A stretch of 64,000 nucleotides of DNA. Origin: Bugula neritina (taxonomy: Eukaryota; Bryozoa; Gymnolaemata; Cheilostomatida; Bugulidae). The stretch lies in contig OZ037771.1 in the NCBI GenBank assembly GCA_964035545.1, positions 10,423,408 to 10,487,407 on the forward strand, written 5' to 3'. Position numbers and translations under genes: made by a program. Of the stretch, positions 11,830 through 23,800 are shown piece after piece; the stretch's first letter is position 1; each line of letters starts with the position of its first letter. The notes beneath the pieces were generated by a model. The model saw only the letters and a program-made list of their open reading frames with translations, did not search any database and had not been told where the DNA came from.

Positions 11830-13929
11830 ATGAAACAGATAACATTTGACTACTCTACAAAGAATATACCACTTCCATCTCATAAGGACTACATACTTCA
11901 TCTGATACGCCAAATTGAAAATCTCTGTAAAAGAATGAGATGGAGAGCTTTTTTCTACCTCCATCCAGAAGCTAAAGTTGAGCAAAAAGAAACTTATGGA
12001 TTTCGATCTAGAAAGGCTCCACCCCAGATCAGTCAACTACTCAGTTTTGAGAAGCGTATGCAAAGCTTAATACATAAAATAAAGTTTAGGAAAGTCAACT
12101 GCGCATTTCAACAAAAGCTCCTTAAAGATATCAGAAACAAAATAGACTGCGCACAAGTAATTATACCTGCGGACAAAACTTCCAACTTCTATGAGACGAA
12201 TCCCGATACCTATAATAAACTTCTACATGACAATATCACTTCGTGCTATCAAAGAGAAGATAATTCCACACCAATGCACATCAGCAAAGAAGCGAAAGAT
12301 ATTGCCACAAGCCTCAAGTTAGCAGACCGAATCAATGTCACTGCAGAGAAGCATGCATACATAACCCTAAAAGACCACAAATCCAACTTTGAGACTAAAC
12401 CATCATGCAGATTGATAAACCCATCGAAACCAGAGCTAGGTAAAGTAAGTAAACATCTACTTGATAACATCAATTCTGCTATAGCCTCCAGACTATCACT
12501 AAACCAGTGGAAAAATACCCAAGCTGTAACAAACTGGTTTAATAATATTATGGACAAAAACAACTACTCTTTCATAGAATTTGACATTGTCAACTTTTAC
12601 CCTTCTATCACAGCCAAGCTACTCAATGCAGCATTAAACTTTGCTTCGTCTTACGTGAACATCTCCGATAGCGACCGAAACATCATTATACATACAAAAA
12701 AGTCGCTTCTCTATAATACCAATGGTGTGTGGAGTAAAGCGAATACCGACAGACTATTCGACGTCACAATGGGGAGCTACGACGGAGCGGAGACCTGTGA
12801 ACTGGTGGGTTCGTTTATTCTACACTTGATCACAGCCAAACATGGCCACAATTTTGGATTATACCGAGACGATGGCCTTGGAATAATAAAGGCGTCAGCT
12901 AAATCCATAGAATCAATAAAGAAAGACATATGCAATATATTTAAGCAAGAGGGCCTAAAGATCACTATTGAAGCAAATAAGAAAGTGGTAAATTTCCTAG
13001 ACGTACGCCTAGACCTGCATACTGGGAAATATAAACCATTCAACAAACCAAACAATAACCCTACATATGTGCATATCAAATCTAACCACCCGCCTTCGAT
13101 ACTGCACAACATACCTGACTCAATTAACAGACGCCTGTCATCAATTTCATCAGACACCACTAGCTTCGCCGAATGCACAACACTACACCAAGAGGCCCTA
13201 AAGAAAAGCGGATACAGCCATAAACTTAAATTCCACCAACAGACAAAGGAAAACCATCCTAACAAAACCAACCGCCGGAAGCCCATAATCTGGTTCAACC
13301 CGCCATACAGCCGCAATGTAGCCACAAATGTAGGCAAAGAATTTCTGAGGATAGCACAGGAAGAGTTCCCACACAACCACGCCCTTAGTAAAATATTCAA
13401 CAACAAAACCTTAAAAGTCAGCTACAGCTGCATGAAGAATGTACGGTCTATGATAAACAAACACAACAAAAAATTACTACATCAAGAGGAGAATGTGAAT
13501 GACCCATGCAACTGCAGAAATAAAAACCTGTGCCCACTCAATGGTAACTGCAGATCAAAATCTCTAATCTACCAAGCCACTGTCTCCTCCAACAACCACA
13601 CAGAGACATATGTTGGACTAACTAAGGGTGAATTCAAATTCAGATATCGTAACCATATAGCCAGTTTTAAACATAACAATAAACGCAACTCCACTGAGCT
13701 CAGTAAATATGTCTGGACTTTAAAAGACAAGAATATAGATTATAACATACAATGGAGAATTTTAAAACATGCCCGACCGTGCAATAAAAACTCCCCCCTC
13801 TGCCACCTATGTCTATGGGAGAAATATTTTATAGTATACAAACCAACATACGCTTCATTAAACACCAGAAGTGATTTTATTTCTACATGTAGACATGCGA
13901 GGGCATTTGTTTTAGAAAGCGTTACATGA
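11830..13929 (+). CDS. Penelope-like reverse transcriptase with GIY-YIG endonuclease
   Basis: Intronless 699-residue ORF. The RT palm motifs are visible. Motif A is FIEFDIVNFYPS (Asp near residue 252). Motif B is TMGSYDGAETCELVG. Motif C is YRDDG (Asp 346 and 347). Motif D is GLKITIEA, and the primer-grip-like string is VNFLDV. A cysteine cluster CNCRNKNLC-CPLNGNC lies around residues 560-574. It is followed by a GIY-YIG nuclease domain: LIY, then TYVGLTKGEFKFRYRNH, then CHLCLWEK. The order RT then nuclease is the canonical EN-positive arrangement, not the permuted one. The N-terminal region, with MRWRAFFYLHP and PADKTSNFYE strings, matches the widespread invertebrate family of this type from memory. 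The ORF is unbroken and all catalytic positions I can see are present, so the element may be active. The first Met at 11830 is chosen because it opens the conserved N-terminal block. Confidence 0.95.
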   Translation: MKQITFDYSTKNIPLPSHKDYILHLIRQIENLCKRMRWRAFFYLHPEAKVEQKETYGFRSRKAPPQISQLLSFEKRMQSLIHKIKFRKVNCAFQQKLLKDIRNKIDCAQVIIPADKTSNFYETNPDTYNKLLHDNITSCYQREDNSTPMHISKEAKDIATSLKLADRINVTAEKHAYITLKDHKSNFETKPSCRLINPSKPELGKVSKHLLDNINSAIASRLSLNQWKNTQAVTNWFNNIMDKNNYSFIEFDIVNFYPSITAKLLNAALNFASSYVNISDSDRNIIIHTKKSLLYNTNGVWSKANTDRLFDVTMGSYDGAETCELVGSFILHLITAKHGHNFGLYRDDGLGIIKASAKSIESIKKDICNIFKQEGLKITIEANKKVVNFLDVRLDLHTGKYKPFNKPNNNPTYVHIKSNHPPSILHNIPDSINRRLSSISSDTTSFAECTTLHQEALKKSGYSHKLKFHQQTKENHPNKTNRRKPIIWFNPPYSRNVATNVGKEFLRIAQEEFPHNHALSKIFNNKTLKVSYSCMKNVRSMINKHNKKLLHQEENVNDPCNCRNKNLCPLNGNCRSKSLIYQATVSSNNHTETYVGLTKGEFKFRYRNHIASFKHNNKRNSTELSKYVWTLKDKNIDYNIQWRILKHARPCNKNSPLCHLCLWEKYFIVYKPTYASLNTRSDFISTCRHARAFVLESVT

Positions 13930-14144
13930 GCATTCTATAATCCATACAATATGCTTACCAGCTTTTTTTAAATATCATTAATCCGCCAGCTTTTCAGCTT
14001 TTTACTACTTAAATAGTACCATGTAATATATTCTTTAGTAGATTTAAACATTTTATCTGAAGAGTGTATATTTTAACATACATGAAACTATTAGTAATAA
14101 AATGTTTTATCAATTTTAACTGTGTCATTTCAATTCTATTTTAT
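13644..14144 (+). repeat. Right terminal copy (pseudo-LTR) of the Penelope-like element
   Basis: Begins inside the GIY-YIG coding region (13644) and continues about 215 bp past the stop codon. Paired in inverted orientation with 11283-11781. A transcript spanning both copies could fold into a very long stem. Confidence 0.9.
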
Positions 14145-14199
14145 GATATGCTCTGTTTTAAACATTGAGCTCTTTTAAGCAGCGCACTATATCTCACAG

Positions 14200-14201
<2 letters not shown>

Positions 14202-14266
<65 letters not shown>

Positions 14267-14281
14267 CATATATATATATAA
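14202..14281. repeat. (TA)n microsatellite right of the Penelope-like element
   Basis: Near-pure TA tract with two TACATATA interruptions, starting about 58 bp after the right terminal copy. Confidence 0.95.
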
Positions 14282-14826
14282 AGATACTTTAGTGAAATTA
14301 TAAGTTTCCACAGCTGTGAAGGTGTAGGCCATGGTACTCTGTTTTGGGCTGATGAGGGAACAACTCTCGACACAGATTGATATATATATATTTCGAAACT
14401 TATTAAAATCATCATTTCAAAACTCATTAGTAGATTAGTATTAAATTTTAATATTCAAAATTGACATGCTCAACCTGCACTCTAGCGAAACACTCCTAAT
14501 ACCAAGCCAAGAAAAAAAGCTAAGTTATAGAATAAAGGCAATTAAAATTATTGCACTAAAATATGAAGTGTCTACTCTACTCTACAAAACGTCTTAATTA
14601 ATAAACCAGATATTGGAGTTATCTTCTGTTCATAACATGAGCAGTTGGGGGTTTTTTAGTATGAACAGCGATCGTACTTATTTCATAAAACCGTAGTTTC
14701 CGGCCATGTGAACCTGGTTCCCTTTCTGCTCTTCATCTGAGTCAATTATAACAGTTGTAAAAAACGTTTTATTCTTTACGTATCGGTATACTCTTGCACG
14801 TATGGGAGTAATTTAAAAGTGAGATA
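14282..14826 (+). other. 5' flank of POLR1A
   Basis: Noncoding stretch between the retroelement region and the POLR1A start codon. It probably holds the promoter and 5' UTR. I see no clear TATA box at a sensible distance and no other gene. CTGATGAG at about 14352 is discussed under findings. Confidence 0.5.
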
Positions 14827-17800
14827 ATGGCTGAAGTACCAAAGCAGTTTACCCAGCTAGAATTTGGCTGTTATACTGATGACGATGCTAGAAAATTAAG
14901 TGTTTTGGAAATTACAAATTCTAAAACTTTTGATACGTTGGGGCATGTCACCGCAAATGGACTGTATGACAGAAAGTTAGGTAAGCCTAAGTTTTATTTT
15001 TAGTTATAAATTTGAGTTTGTTTATGCTTATTCAAATTTTAGTTATTTATAGCTCAAAATGATTCACTATTTTATAAGTTAAAATTATTTGGCCTTGGGC
15101 ACAATAACAATGACTATGACTATGAGTATCAGTATGACTATGAGCATCACAATGTCAATCACTCAATGTGAATGAGTATGACTATCACTATGACAATCGC
15201 AATTAATATCAATCTATCATATTATCGAATTGTAATTGAAACTCAATATAAACATCATTCATATTGTGACTGTCATAATTGTGCTACTGCTTGTGCCCAA
15301 ATCAATTTATTTTATAAAATTTATAAAAATGATGAACTGGTTTGAGCTATAGTTAGCTATGAAAATTGAATCACCAAGTGACCATGACTATTGAGTTTGA
15401 CCATTGTGTATGGACAATGGTCTATGGGTATTGGCATTACAGCGATAGTCAGTATAATTACCGTTATGATTATAAGTGTCAGTGTTAGTGTGACAAAATC
15501 AAAGAGTAAAAGACAATTGACCTAAAACTTACAATCTTCAATTTTCAAAGCTAACTTGCTAACTCACCAAAAAACAGTAGCGTCTGGTGTCGACACAAAA
15601 TATTATTACTTGTATTTTACGAAGTAGAAAAGGATTCGTTTTAATTTTAAATTTAAAACTAAATAATTGAAATTTCATATACCAAATTTTTTGTTTGATT
15701 TTACTCTAAAATTGAATTTGATCAAATACATGATGTTTATTTCCACAAAATAATTCTATGAATTCCTAAAATTCAAGCTAAATGCATTTGTTAGTAATTA
15801 TAAATCATTCTTTTAATCTCAATCTGTATGGAGAACTGTATTGATTGATTTATTTATTGCATATCACAAACATGACAACACGTTGCGAAATTCAGTGTAA
15901 GTACTGGCTATAATATAAGTAGGAATGAACAAAAATGAGAGAAAAAGTGAAAACTCCGCTGGATTGTTTAAAATAGAAGCTCATTCAAAGTATTTATAAG
16001 ATGACGCAAGAAGCTTTCTCCGCCCCATGCCCCCCTATATTTGATGGTTCGATATCTTCCTAAAAGGCATTGAATCAGAAATTTATTGATAAAGTGGTCA
16101 TTGTCTACTATATATTTGATGGCAAGTTCTTTAGTGAGTTTCTGAATGTGCAAATCAATGTTTAGATACTCAATCCCAAGTTTTGAGCAATCTTTGAAAA
16201 TCTTTTGGATAGCCGTTTTATCACTGGCATAGATACAAATAAAAATAATAGGTAGACAATAGGCGATGCAGGACATGATGAAACTTTTGAATAGCATATT
16301 TGCTAGAGGTTTAGAGCTAAGATACACAAAATTCTTCACAATATACATTCTTCTTGGTACTCTTGTAACTACTGATTGTACATATTCATGAGATCTCAAA
16401 TTCTGATCTACCAACACACCAAGGTGTCTCACTTTATCAGACAATACAATGTTAGTTCCATTCAATAGAGAGTAGGGATATGAGGTTTAGCACCTTGGGT
16501 TGAGAACATCATTTCTTGGGTCTTGCTAGGGTTTAATAATAGATTTAAATCATTACATTGCTTAGAAATTCTTTTAATCTTGTCAAAGTAAATATTTCGA
16601 TCAAACAGTTTGCCAATGCAGCCAATAATGCAAGTGTCATATGTATATTTAATTACAGTTATGTTGCTCTGGCTTGAGGTAATCCTATTAATGTAGATAG
16701 AAAACAATAGCTGAGATAAACAGCACCCTCAGAGAGTTCCTGTGTTAGTTATGATTGAATTTGATGTTATGCCATCCACTATTGTGCACTGTACTCTGTT
16801 TGTAAGAAAGCTGTAAATCCACGCAGTAACATTATAGTCAAGATGAGTTATTTGGGTAATGAGGTCTGAAATATTGAATGCAAAAGAGAAGTCTAGAAAG
16901 ACACACCTTGCGTAATTGGATGCTTTCTTGTCAATGAAACTGTCACAGTTGTAGTTAGACATAACAGCGCATCTTATGTAGAGCGATTTGTACGATATGT
17001 GAACTGATATTTATCCATAGGTGTATGAGTTATAATGTAGTGTTTGATGAGCCTTTCCAGCATTTTGCATATACAGCTTGTGAGAGCAATTGGACGATAT
17101 TGTTTAAATAGTTCAGTAGTATAATTTAGCACTTGAGTTTTACCAATGTTGACCAATCGAAATGTTTTTCATTTACTTCTGAAGTTTATAAAATGAGCCT
17201 ATTTTGTCTTAGAAAAGACATTATGTCATCACTAGGCTTTAAACCTTTACAGCATCGACAAGCTTGTCATAGTGTGAGCCCTCATTTGCTACGGTGCTAT
17301 TTTTCTCTGCTATTTCTCACCTAGTTCTACTTAAGTTTTTAACCTAAAACAAATTCTTGTTAAAAAAAGTTATTTTAAAAGTACAAAAAACTTTCAAATT
17401 ATAAACCATTAAAGTCTCTTATCCAACTCTTATCTACCAGGTCCCCATGATCGGACAGAGATTTGTGGTACATGTTCTCTCACTGATGCCAAGTGCTCTG
17501 GGCACATGGGGCACATAGAACTCCCTATGCCCGTCTACAATCCAATGTGGATGAACCAGCTCGAATTGGTAATTTATTCACCTTATCACTATTCAATCAC
17601 AGAAGGAATATGTTTTTGACTCAAAAATAGTAATTCAAGTGCTCCTATACTATGTTAAACTTGCCTATTGCTGATAACTATGCATCCTTCATGGTAGTAA
17701 TGGACCAACGTTACAATATAATGAACTGAGTTATTGGCTTAGCTTATATTAATGTCAACAGCTGGTGAGAGGAAGCTGCTTTAGCTGTAAGAAGATTCTA

Positions 17801-20800
17801 GAAGATAATGTATGGTCTGAACAGATAATCTGTACTGTTAGACTTATTGATGCTGGATTGTGGGATAAAATAGATGGCCTGTTAGAGATTTACTGCGAGT
17901 TGGACGCAGTGGGCGCTACTCAGATTATGGTGCAGATGAATGAGTATGTCAACAAGGTTATCACGGGTAAGTTTCCCTAACACATGGATATCAGACTAAT
18001 ATTCTGTGTGTAGGTGTTTAATATCACTCATATTTTATATATGGTTCACTTTTGATATATATTCCCAGACTATAAATGCTCTGCAGGTAATTCTTAAACC
18101 CAATAATAATGATTTAACAAACTTTCTACTTCAACAGAACATACACCTGTGGAGATGAGCAAGTCTAGCAGGTATGCCATTCTCACTAGGAAGGAGCTCA
18201 TTGATAAGTACAAGTCAGTTGCCTTCAAGAATCAGAAAGGTTAGAACATTTCCTGTCGTATAGAAATACTTGCATTCTTGACTTTTTCAATAGGTTTTTT
18301 TTTATATAGTGACATCAGTTAGTGTTTGAAAGCTGTGAAATGCATTCAGTTATATATAGCTTACAGTGATCTCACATGTAAGTATGCTGTAGTAGTATTC
18401 TCTACATGCATTGCAGGTCATTGTGCCCACTGCTTGGTGCCCATTAGGAAGCTAAAGATAGAGAATCATGTCAGGTTTCTGTTCAACGAAGGAGCCAGTA
18501 AGCAGGGTATTGCCAGAGCCAAGAGAGCACTTACAGCCCGTCAAAGTAAGTGTTTTAAAGCAAACCTGTTCAGATTAATTATATAATAAAAGTGATTTAC
18601 CCTGAACTAATTTGTTTGATTTGACTAGTGCTTTGGCATAGCCTGGACCTGTAATCAAAGTAATTTAACTGTTTAAAAGTGGAGAATAAGCAGAAGTTGA
18701 AATTATTCTTAGACCACCATCTCTGTTTTTAGACATTTAAACTCTGTTTACACATGAATTTTAATTTCTGACTTAAAAGCCTCCAGTGACTGTGTCAGGT
18801 GATTTTCAAGACACTTGGCATAATTTCACTGCCTATAAGCTCTAAGTACTATACATAAGCTAGCTGAATTCATATTATGTTATTGTACATTGTTGAATGT
18901 TTTCTGCATGAGGGTGACAGAATTGATTGCAGGTAAAGGTGTAGATTGGTTACTTTATCATTGAGTATAGCTATGTTTTGTTATGTTCTGTTTACAAAGA
19001 ATCAAAGCTCAAAGCTAAGAGAGCTAAAGCTAAGAAATCTTCGAGTGAAGATGAGGGATTTGAGGATACAATGGATGTGGAGGACGAAGAAGATGATAAA
19101 GAATTAGTGCATTTGATGGAAGAGTCTGCTGCTGAAGACATAGGTAAGGCTACTAGATTAGAGGGATGAGATTAGACTACCACTTCCTGTAGAGGGACTA
19201 GATTAGACTACCACTTCCTGTAGAGAGACTAGATTAGACTATTACTTCCTGTAGAGGGACTAGATTAGACTACCACTTCCTGTAGAGGGACTAGATTAGA
19301 CCACTACTTCCTGTAGAGGGACTAGATTAGACTACTACTTCCTGTAGAGAGACTAGATTAGACTATTACTTCCTGTAGAGGGACTAGATTAGACTACCAC
19401 TTCCTGTAGAGGGACTAGATTAGACCACTACTTCCTGTAGAGGGACTAGATTAGACTACTACTTCCTGTAGAGAGACTAGATTAGACTACTACTTCCTGT
19501 AGAGGGACTAGAATAGACTACTACTTCCTGTAGAGGGACTAGATTGGATTACTGCTTCCTGTAGAGGGACTAGATTAGACTACTACTTCCTGTAGAGAGA
19601 CTAGATTAGACTATTACTTCCTGTAGAGGGACTAGATTAGACTACCACTTCCTGTAGAGGGACTAGATTAGACCACTACTTCCTGTAGAGGGACTAGATT
19701 AGACTACTACTTCCTGTAGAGAGACTAGATTAGACTATTACTTCCTGTAGAGGGACTAGATTAGACTACCACTTCCTGTAGAGGGACTAGATTAGACCAC
19801 TACTTCCTGTAGAGGGACTAGATTAGACTACTACTTCCTGTAGAGAGACTAGATTAGACTACTACTTCCTGTAGAGGGACTAGAATAGACTACTACTTCC
19901 TGTAGAGGGACTAGATTGGATTACTGCTTCCTGTAGAGGGACTAGATTAGACTACTACTTCCTGTAGAGAGACTAGATTAGACTACTACTTCCTGTAGAG
20001 GGACTAGAATAGACTACTACTTCTTTTATGGGAACTAGAATGTAAAGCTACAGTGTATGCTGTGTATGTTTCATACTAGTGCTCCCTCCATATCTCACTA
20101 AGTTACAGGTTTCAAAACCTCAATTCGTGACATAGCAGAATACCATATTTAACTCATGGATCTGTTAAATTTGGCTATTTTGTCTCTATACACACATACA
20201 TAAGCCACAAACTGGGGGTCCAAACCTTTCTTTTGACCTATGGATTTTAATAAAAAAAGGAGCCGAGAGATACAGAGGGATTCGTAAAAAAATCTTGACA
20301 TCAGTTAGCAATTAGTGTAATAAATTTATTCCGGTACGAGTCTAGCATCGTATGTTCAACTTGTTATATGAACTGTAGATGTGAAGGAGTTAGAGGACAA
20401 GATGGTGGATAGTCAGCGCAGAGTCCTTCTTACACCTTCTGTTCTTAGAGAACACATGAGGGCCGTCTGGGACAAGAATTCCAATGTGCTGAAAGCTGTT
20501 TGTGGTAAGAATACTAATGGTGTGACTAGTGTCTGTCGGGAGTCACTGAATTACTCCCTCTTTTCTAGTGCAGTAGATCTATCATGTTTGCACTTGGGAG
20601 TTGGCTGCCATTATTACTTTGATTTACAATATCTTGTATGTTTTCACAGCCATGCTGCAGGTTCCTATACAGGATTTCGATGAGTTCAAGGATGATAGAA
20701 GACCTACCGATATATTCTTTCTCTCAGTAATTCCTGTGCCTCCGACAAAGTTTAGGCCGGTGAGAAAAGATTGTCACAAGTTTACAGTGCAATGTTGAGT

Positions 20801-23800
20801 TTTATTTCACCTATGTACATATGTCTTAACCTTTTCTATCCACAATACGCAGGTTTGAGTTACTAATGCCCATTATAAGCTTATATGCTCATACTGAGCC
20901 TCAGCCTGGCGTAAAAGAAAATTTAGCTCTGTAGTTTAGCATTTACCTGTCTAATCAATACAAAAGGAGGTAAAAGGGTGGATAGTGGCACTAGGGAAGA
21001 TAAAGGGTGGATGCTAACTACTATATTACATGTTTACAGGTTGCTAAGAGATATGGTGTACTTCATGAGAACCCCTCCAACATAATCTATATTAAAGTAA
21101 TTGAGTCTGCCAACCAAATCCGACTAGCACTACAGATGCTTAATGCTAAAAATGTAAGCTGAACCCACTATTATGCTTTTACTCATGTAGTACATTTTCG
21201 GTTCACACTTGTGTATGCATTACATGTACTCTTTTAGTACCAGCTGTTGATAATACTCTACATTTACATGTTTCACTGATTACTATCATTGTGCATTTAC
21301 TGTATATGTCACTTGGTGTGTACTTACTGTGTATACTCTACTTACTGTCTACTTACAGTGTTCTTACTGTGTATACTCTACTTACTGTCTACTTACAGTG
21401 TACTTACTGTATATACTCTACTTACTGTATATACTCTACTTAGTGTCTACTTACTGTCTACTTACAGTGTACTTACTGTATATACTCTACTTACTGTCTA
21501 CTCACAGTGTACTTACTGTATATACTCTACTTACTGTCTACTTACAGTGTACTTACTGTATATACTCTACTTACTGTCTACTTACAGTGTACTTACTGTA
21601 TATACTCTACTTACTGTCTACTTACAGTGTACTCACTGTGTATACTCTACTTACTGTCTACTTACAGTGTACTTACTGTGTATACTCTACTTACAGTGTA
21701 CTTACTGTATATACTCTACTTACTGTCTACTCACAGTGTACTTACTGTATATACTCTACTTACTGTCTACTTACAGTGTACTTACTGTATATACTCTACT
21801 TACTGTCTACTTACAGTGTACTTACTGTATATACTCTACTTACTGTCTACTTACAGTGTACTTACTGTATATACTCTACTTACTGTCTACTTACAGTGTA
21901 CTTACTGTATATACTCTACTTACTGTCTACTCACACTGTACTTACTGTATATACTCTACTTACTGTCTACTCACAGTGTATTTACTGTATATACTCTACT
22001 TACTGTCTACTTACAGTGTACTTACTGTATATACTCTACTTACTGTCTACTTACAGTGTACTTACTGTATATACTCTACTTATTGTCTACTTACAGTGTA
22101 CTTACTGTATATACTCTACTTACTGTCTACTTACAGTGTACTTACTGTATATACTCTACTTATTGTCTACTTACAGTGTACTTACTGTATATACTCTACT
22201 TACTGTCTACTTACAGTGTACTTACTGTATATACTCTACTTATTGTCTACTTACAGTGTACTTACTGTATATACTCTACTTACTGTCTACTTACAGTGTA
22301 CTTACTGTATATACTCTACTTACTGTCTACTTACAGTGTACTTACTGTATATACTCTACTTACTGTCTACTTACAGTGTACTTACTGTATATACTCTACT
22401 TACTGTCTACTTACAGTGTACTTACTGTATATACTCAACTTACTGTCTACTTACAGTGTACTTACTGTATATACTCTACTTACTGTCTACTTACAGTGTA
22501 CTTACTGTATATACTCTACTTATTGTCTACTTACAGTGTACTTACTGTATATACTCTACTTACTGTCTACTTACAGTGTACTTACTGTATATACTCTACT
22601 TATTGTCTACTTACAGTGTACTTACTGTATATACTCTACTTACTGTCTACTTACAGTGTACTTACTGTATATACTCTACTTATTGTCTACTTACAGTGTA
22701 CTTACTGTATATACTCTACTTACTGTCTACTTACAGTGTACTTACTGTATATACTCTACTTACTGTCTACTTACAGTGTACTTACTGTATATACTCTACT
22801 TACTGTCTACTTACAGTGTACTTACTGTATATACTCTACTTACTGTCTACTTACAGTGTACTTACTGTATATACTCAACTTACTGTCTACATAGTGTCTA
22901 CTTACTTTAGCTGGACCCCGATGCTCTCGTAGAATCAGACTCCAAGAAGCAGCAAGCCTACGACACTCTCCACAGGAGCATGGTGGCCATGCAGCTGGCT
23001 GTCAACAACATATTAGACCATGACATGAGCAGACTGGATACCAGCGCTCGTCCTCCAGGGGTTAGACAGGTTGGTTCTTTCAGTCTGTGTACTCTCTATA
23101 CTCTACTCTCTATACTCTACTCTCTACACTCTACTTTTTATACTCTACTCTACTCTCTATACTCTACTCTCTATACTCTACTCTCTATACTCTGTATACT
23201 CTACTCTGTATATTAATTGCTCCAGCAAAGTATTACATTATATACGGTACCACTTTGTAGCTAATAGAGAAGAAAGCTGGTTTGTTTAGAAAGCATATGA
23301 TGGGCAAAAGAGTTGACTTTGCAGCCCGTTCAGTTATTTCCCCTGATCCATTTATTGGCGTAGATGAAATCGGTGAGTCACTCTCTAACTGTGAAGTAAA
23401 ATGTTGAACCACTTAACTCTATGATGACGTTTATTTGCAGTCTTCTGAAAACTAGCAAAACTGAATATTTCTTGGCAATGAGCAGGCAATGTATTTGGTA
23501 ATCATTTCTGCTAATATCTGAGTAGAGTTTCCTGTAATGTCACTTTGTCGACAGCCATTGGTTGACCTAGATACATTACCCGACTATGTTTTAGGAATTC
23601 CTGAAGTGTTCGCTAAGCGTCTTACGTTCCCCGAGTCTGTGAATGTGCACAATGTAGATCGTCTGAGAAAGGCTGTCATCAATGGGCCCAACACACATCC
23701 TGGGTACTCAATCTTTACTAGTTTACAAATAGAGTTCTAGTTTTAGTTCTTGTTATTGTTTAAAGAAATATATTGCACGCATGAAGTCAATCCTCTGTTG

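Larger units (their letters stand above)
11283..14144 (+). mobile_element. Penelope-like retroelement, structurally complete
   Basis: A single 699-residue RT/GIY-YIG ORF (11830-13929) is flanked by two copies of a ~500 bp terminal sequence in opposite orientation. The left copy (11283-11781) is the near-perfect reverse complement of the right copy (13644-14144). Inverted or tandem pseudo-LTRs of this kind are characteristic of Penelope-like elements. The left copy includes an antisense duplicate of the last ~285 bp of the ORF. The copies differ by only a few bases, for example in the run of G near 11630. Low divergence plus an unbroken ORF suggests recent insertion. AATAAA at 14096-14101 could serve its transcript. 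It sits between the 3' end of the coiled-coil gene and the POLR1A promoter region. Confidence 0.93.

Noticed and set aside
12249-13406. Minus-strand ORFs of 60-209 codons within the Penelope-like element
   Set aside because: Shadows of the real plus-strand RT ORF; no recognisable motif.
14145-14201. Weak similarity of TTGAGCTCTTTTAAGCAG to TTGAGCTCTCTTAATAG upstream of the RT ORF (about 11800), considered as a tandem pseudo-LTR remnant
   Set aside because: Only about 18 bp and imperfect; not enough to define a repeat.
21289-22932. Three overlapping plus-strand ORFs of 467-547 codons
   Set aside because: They are products of a stop-free 40-bp tandem repeat within a POLR1A intron; composition is purely repeat-driven.
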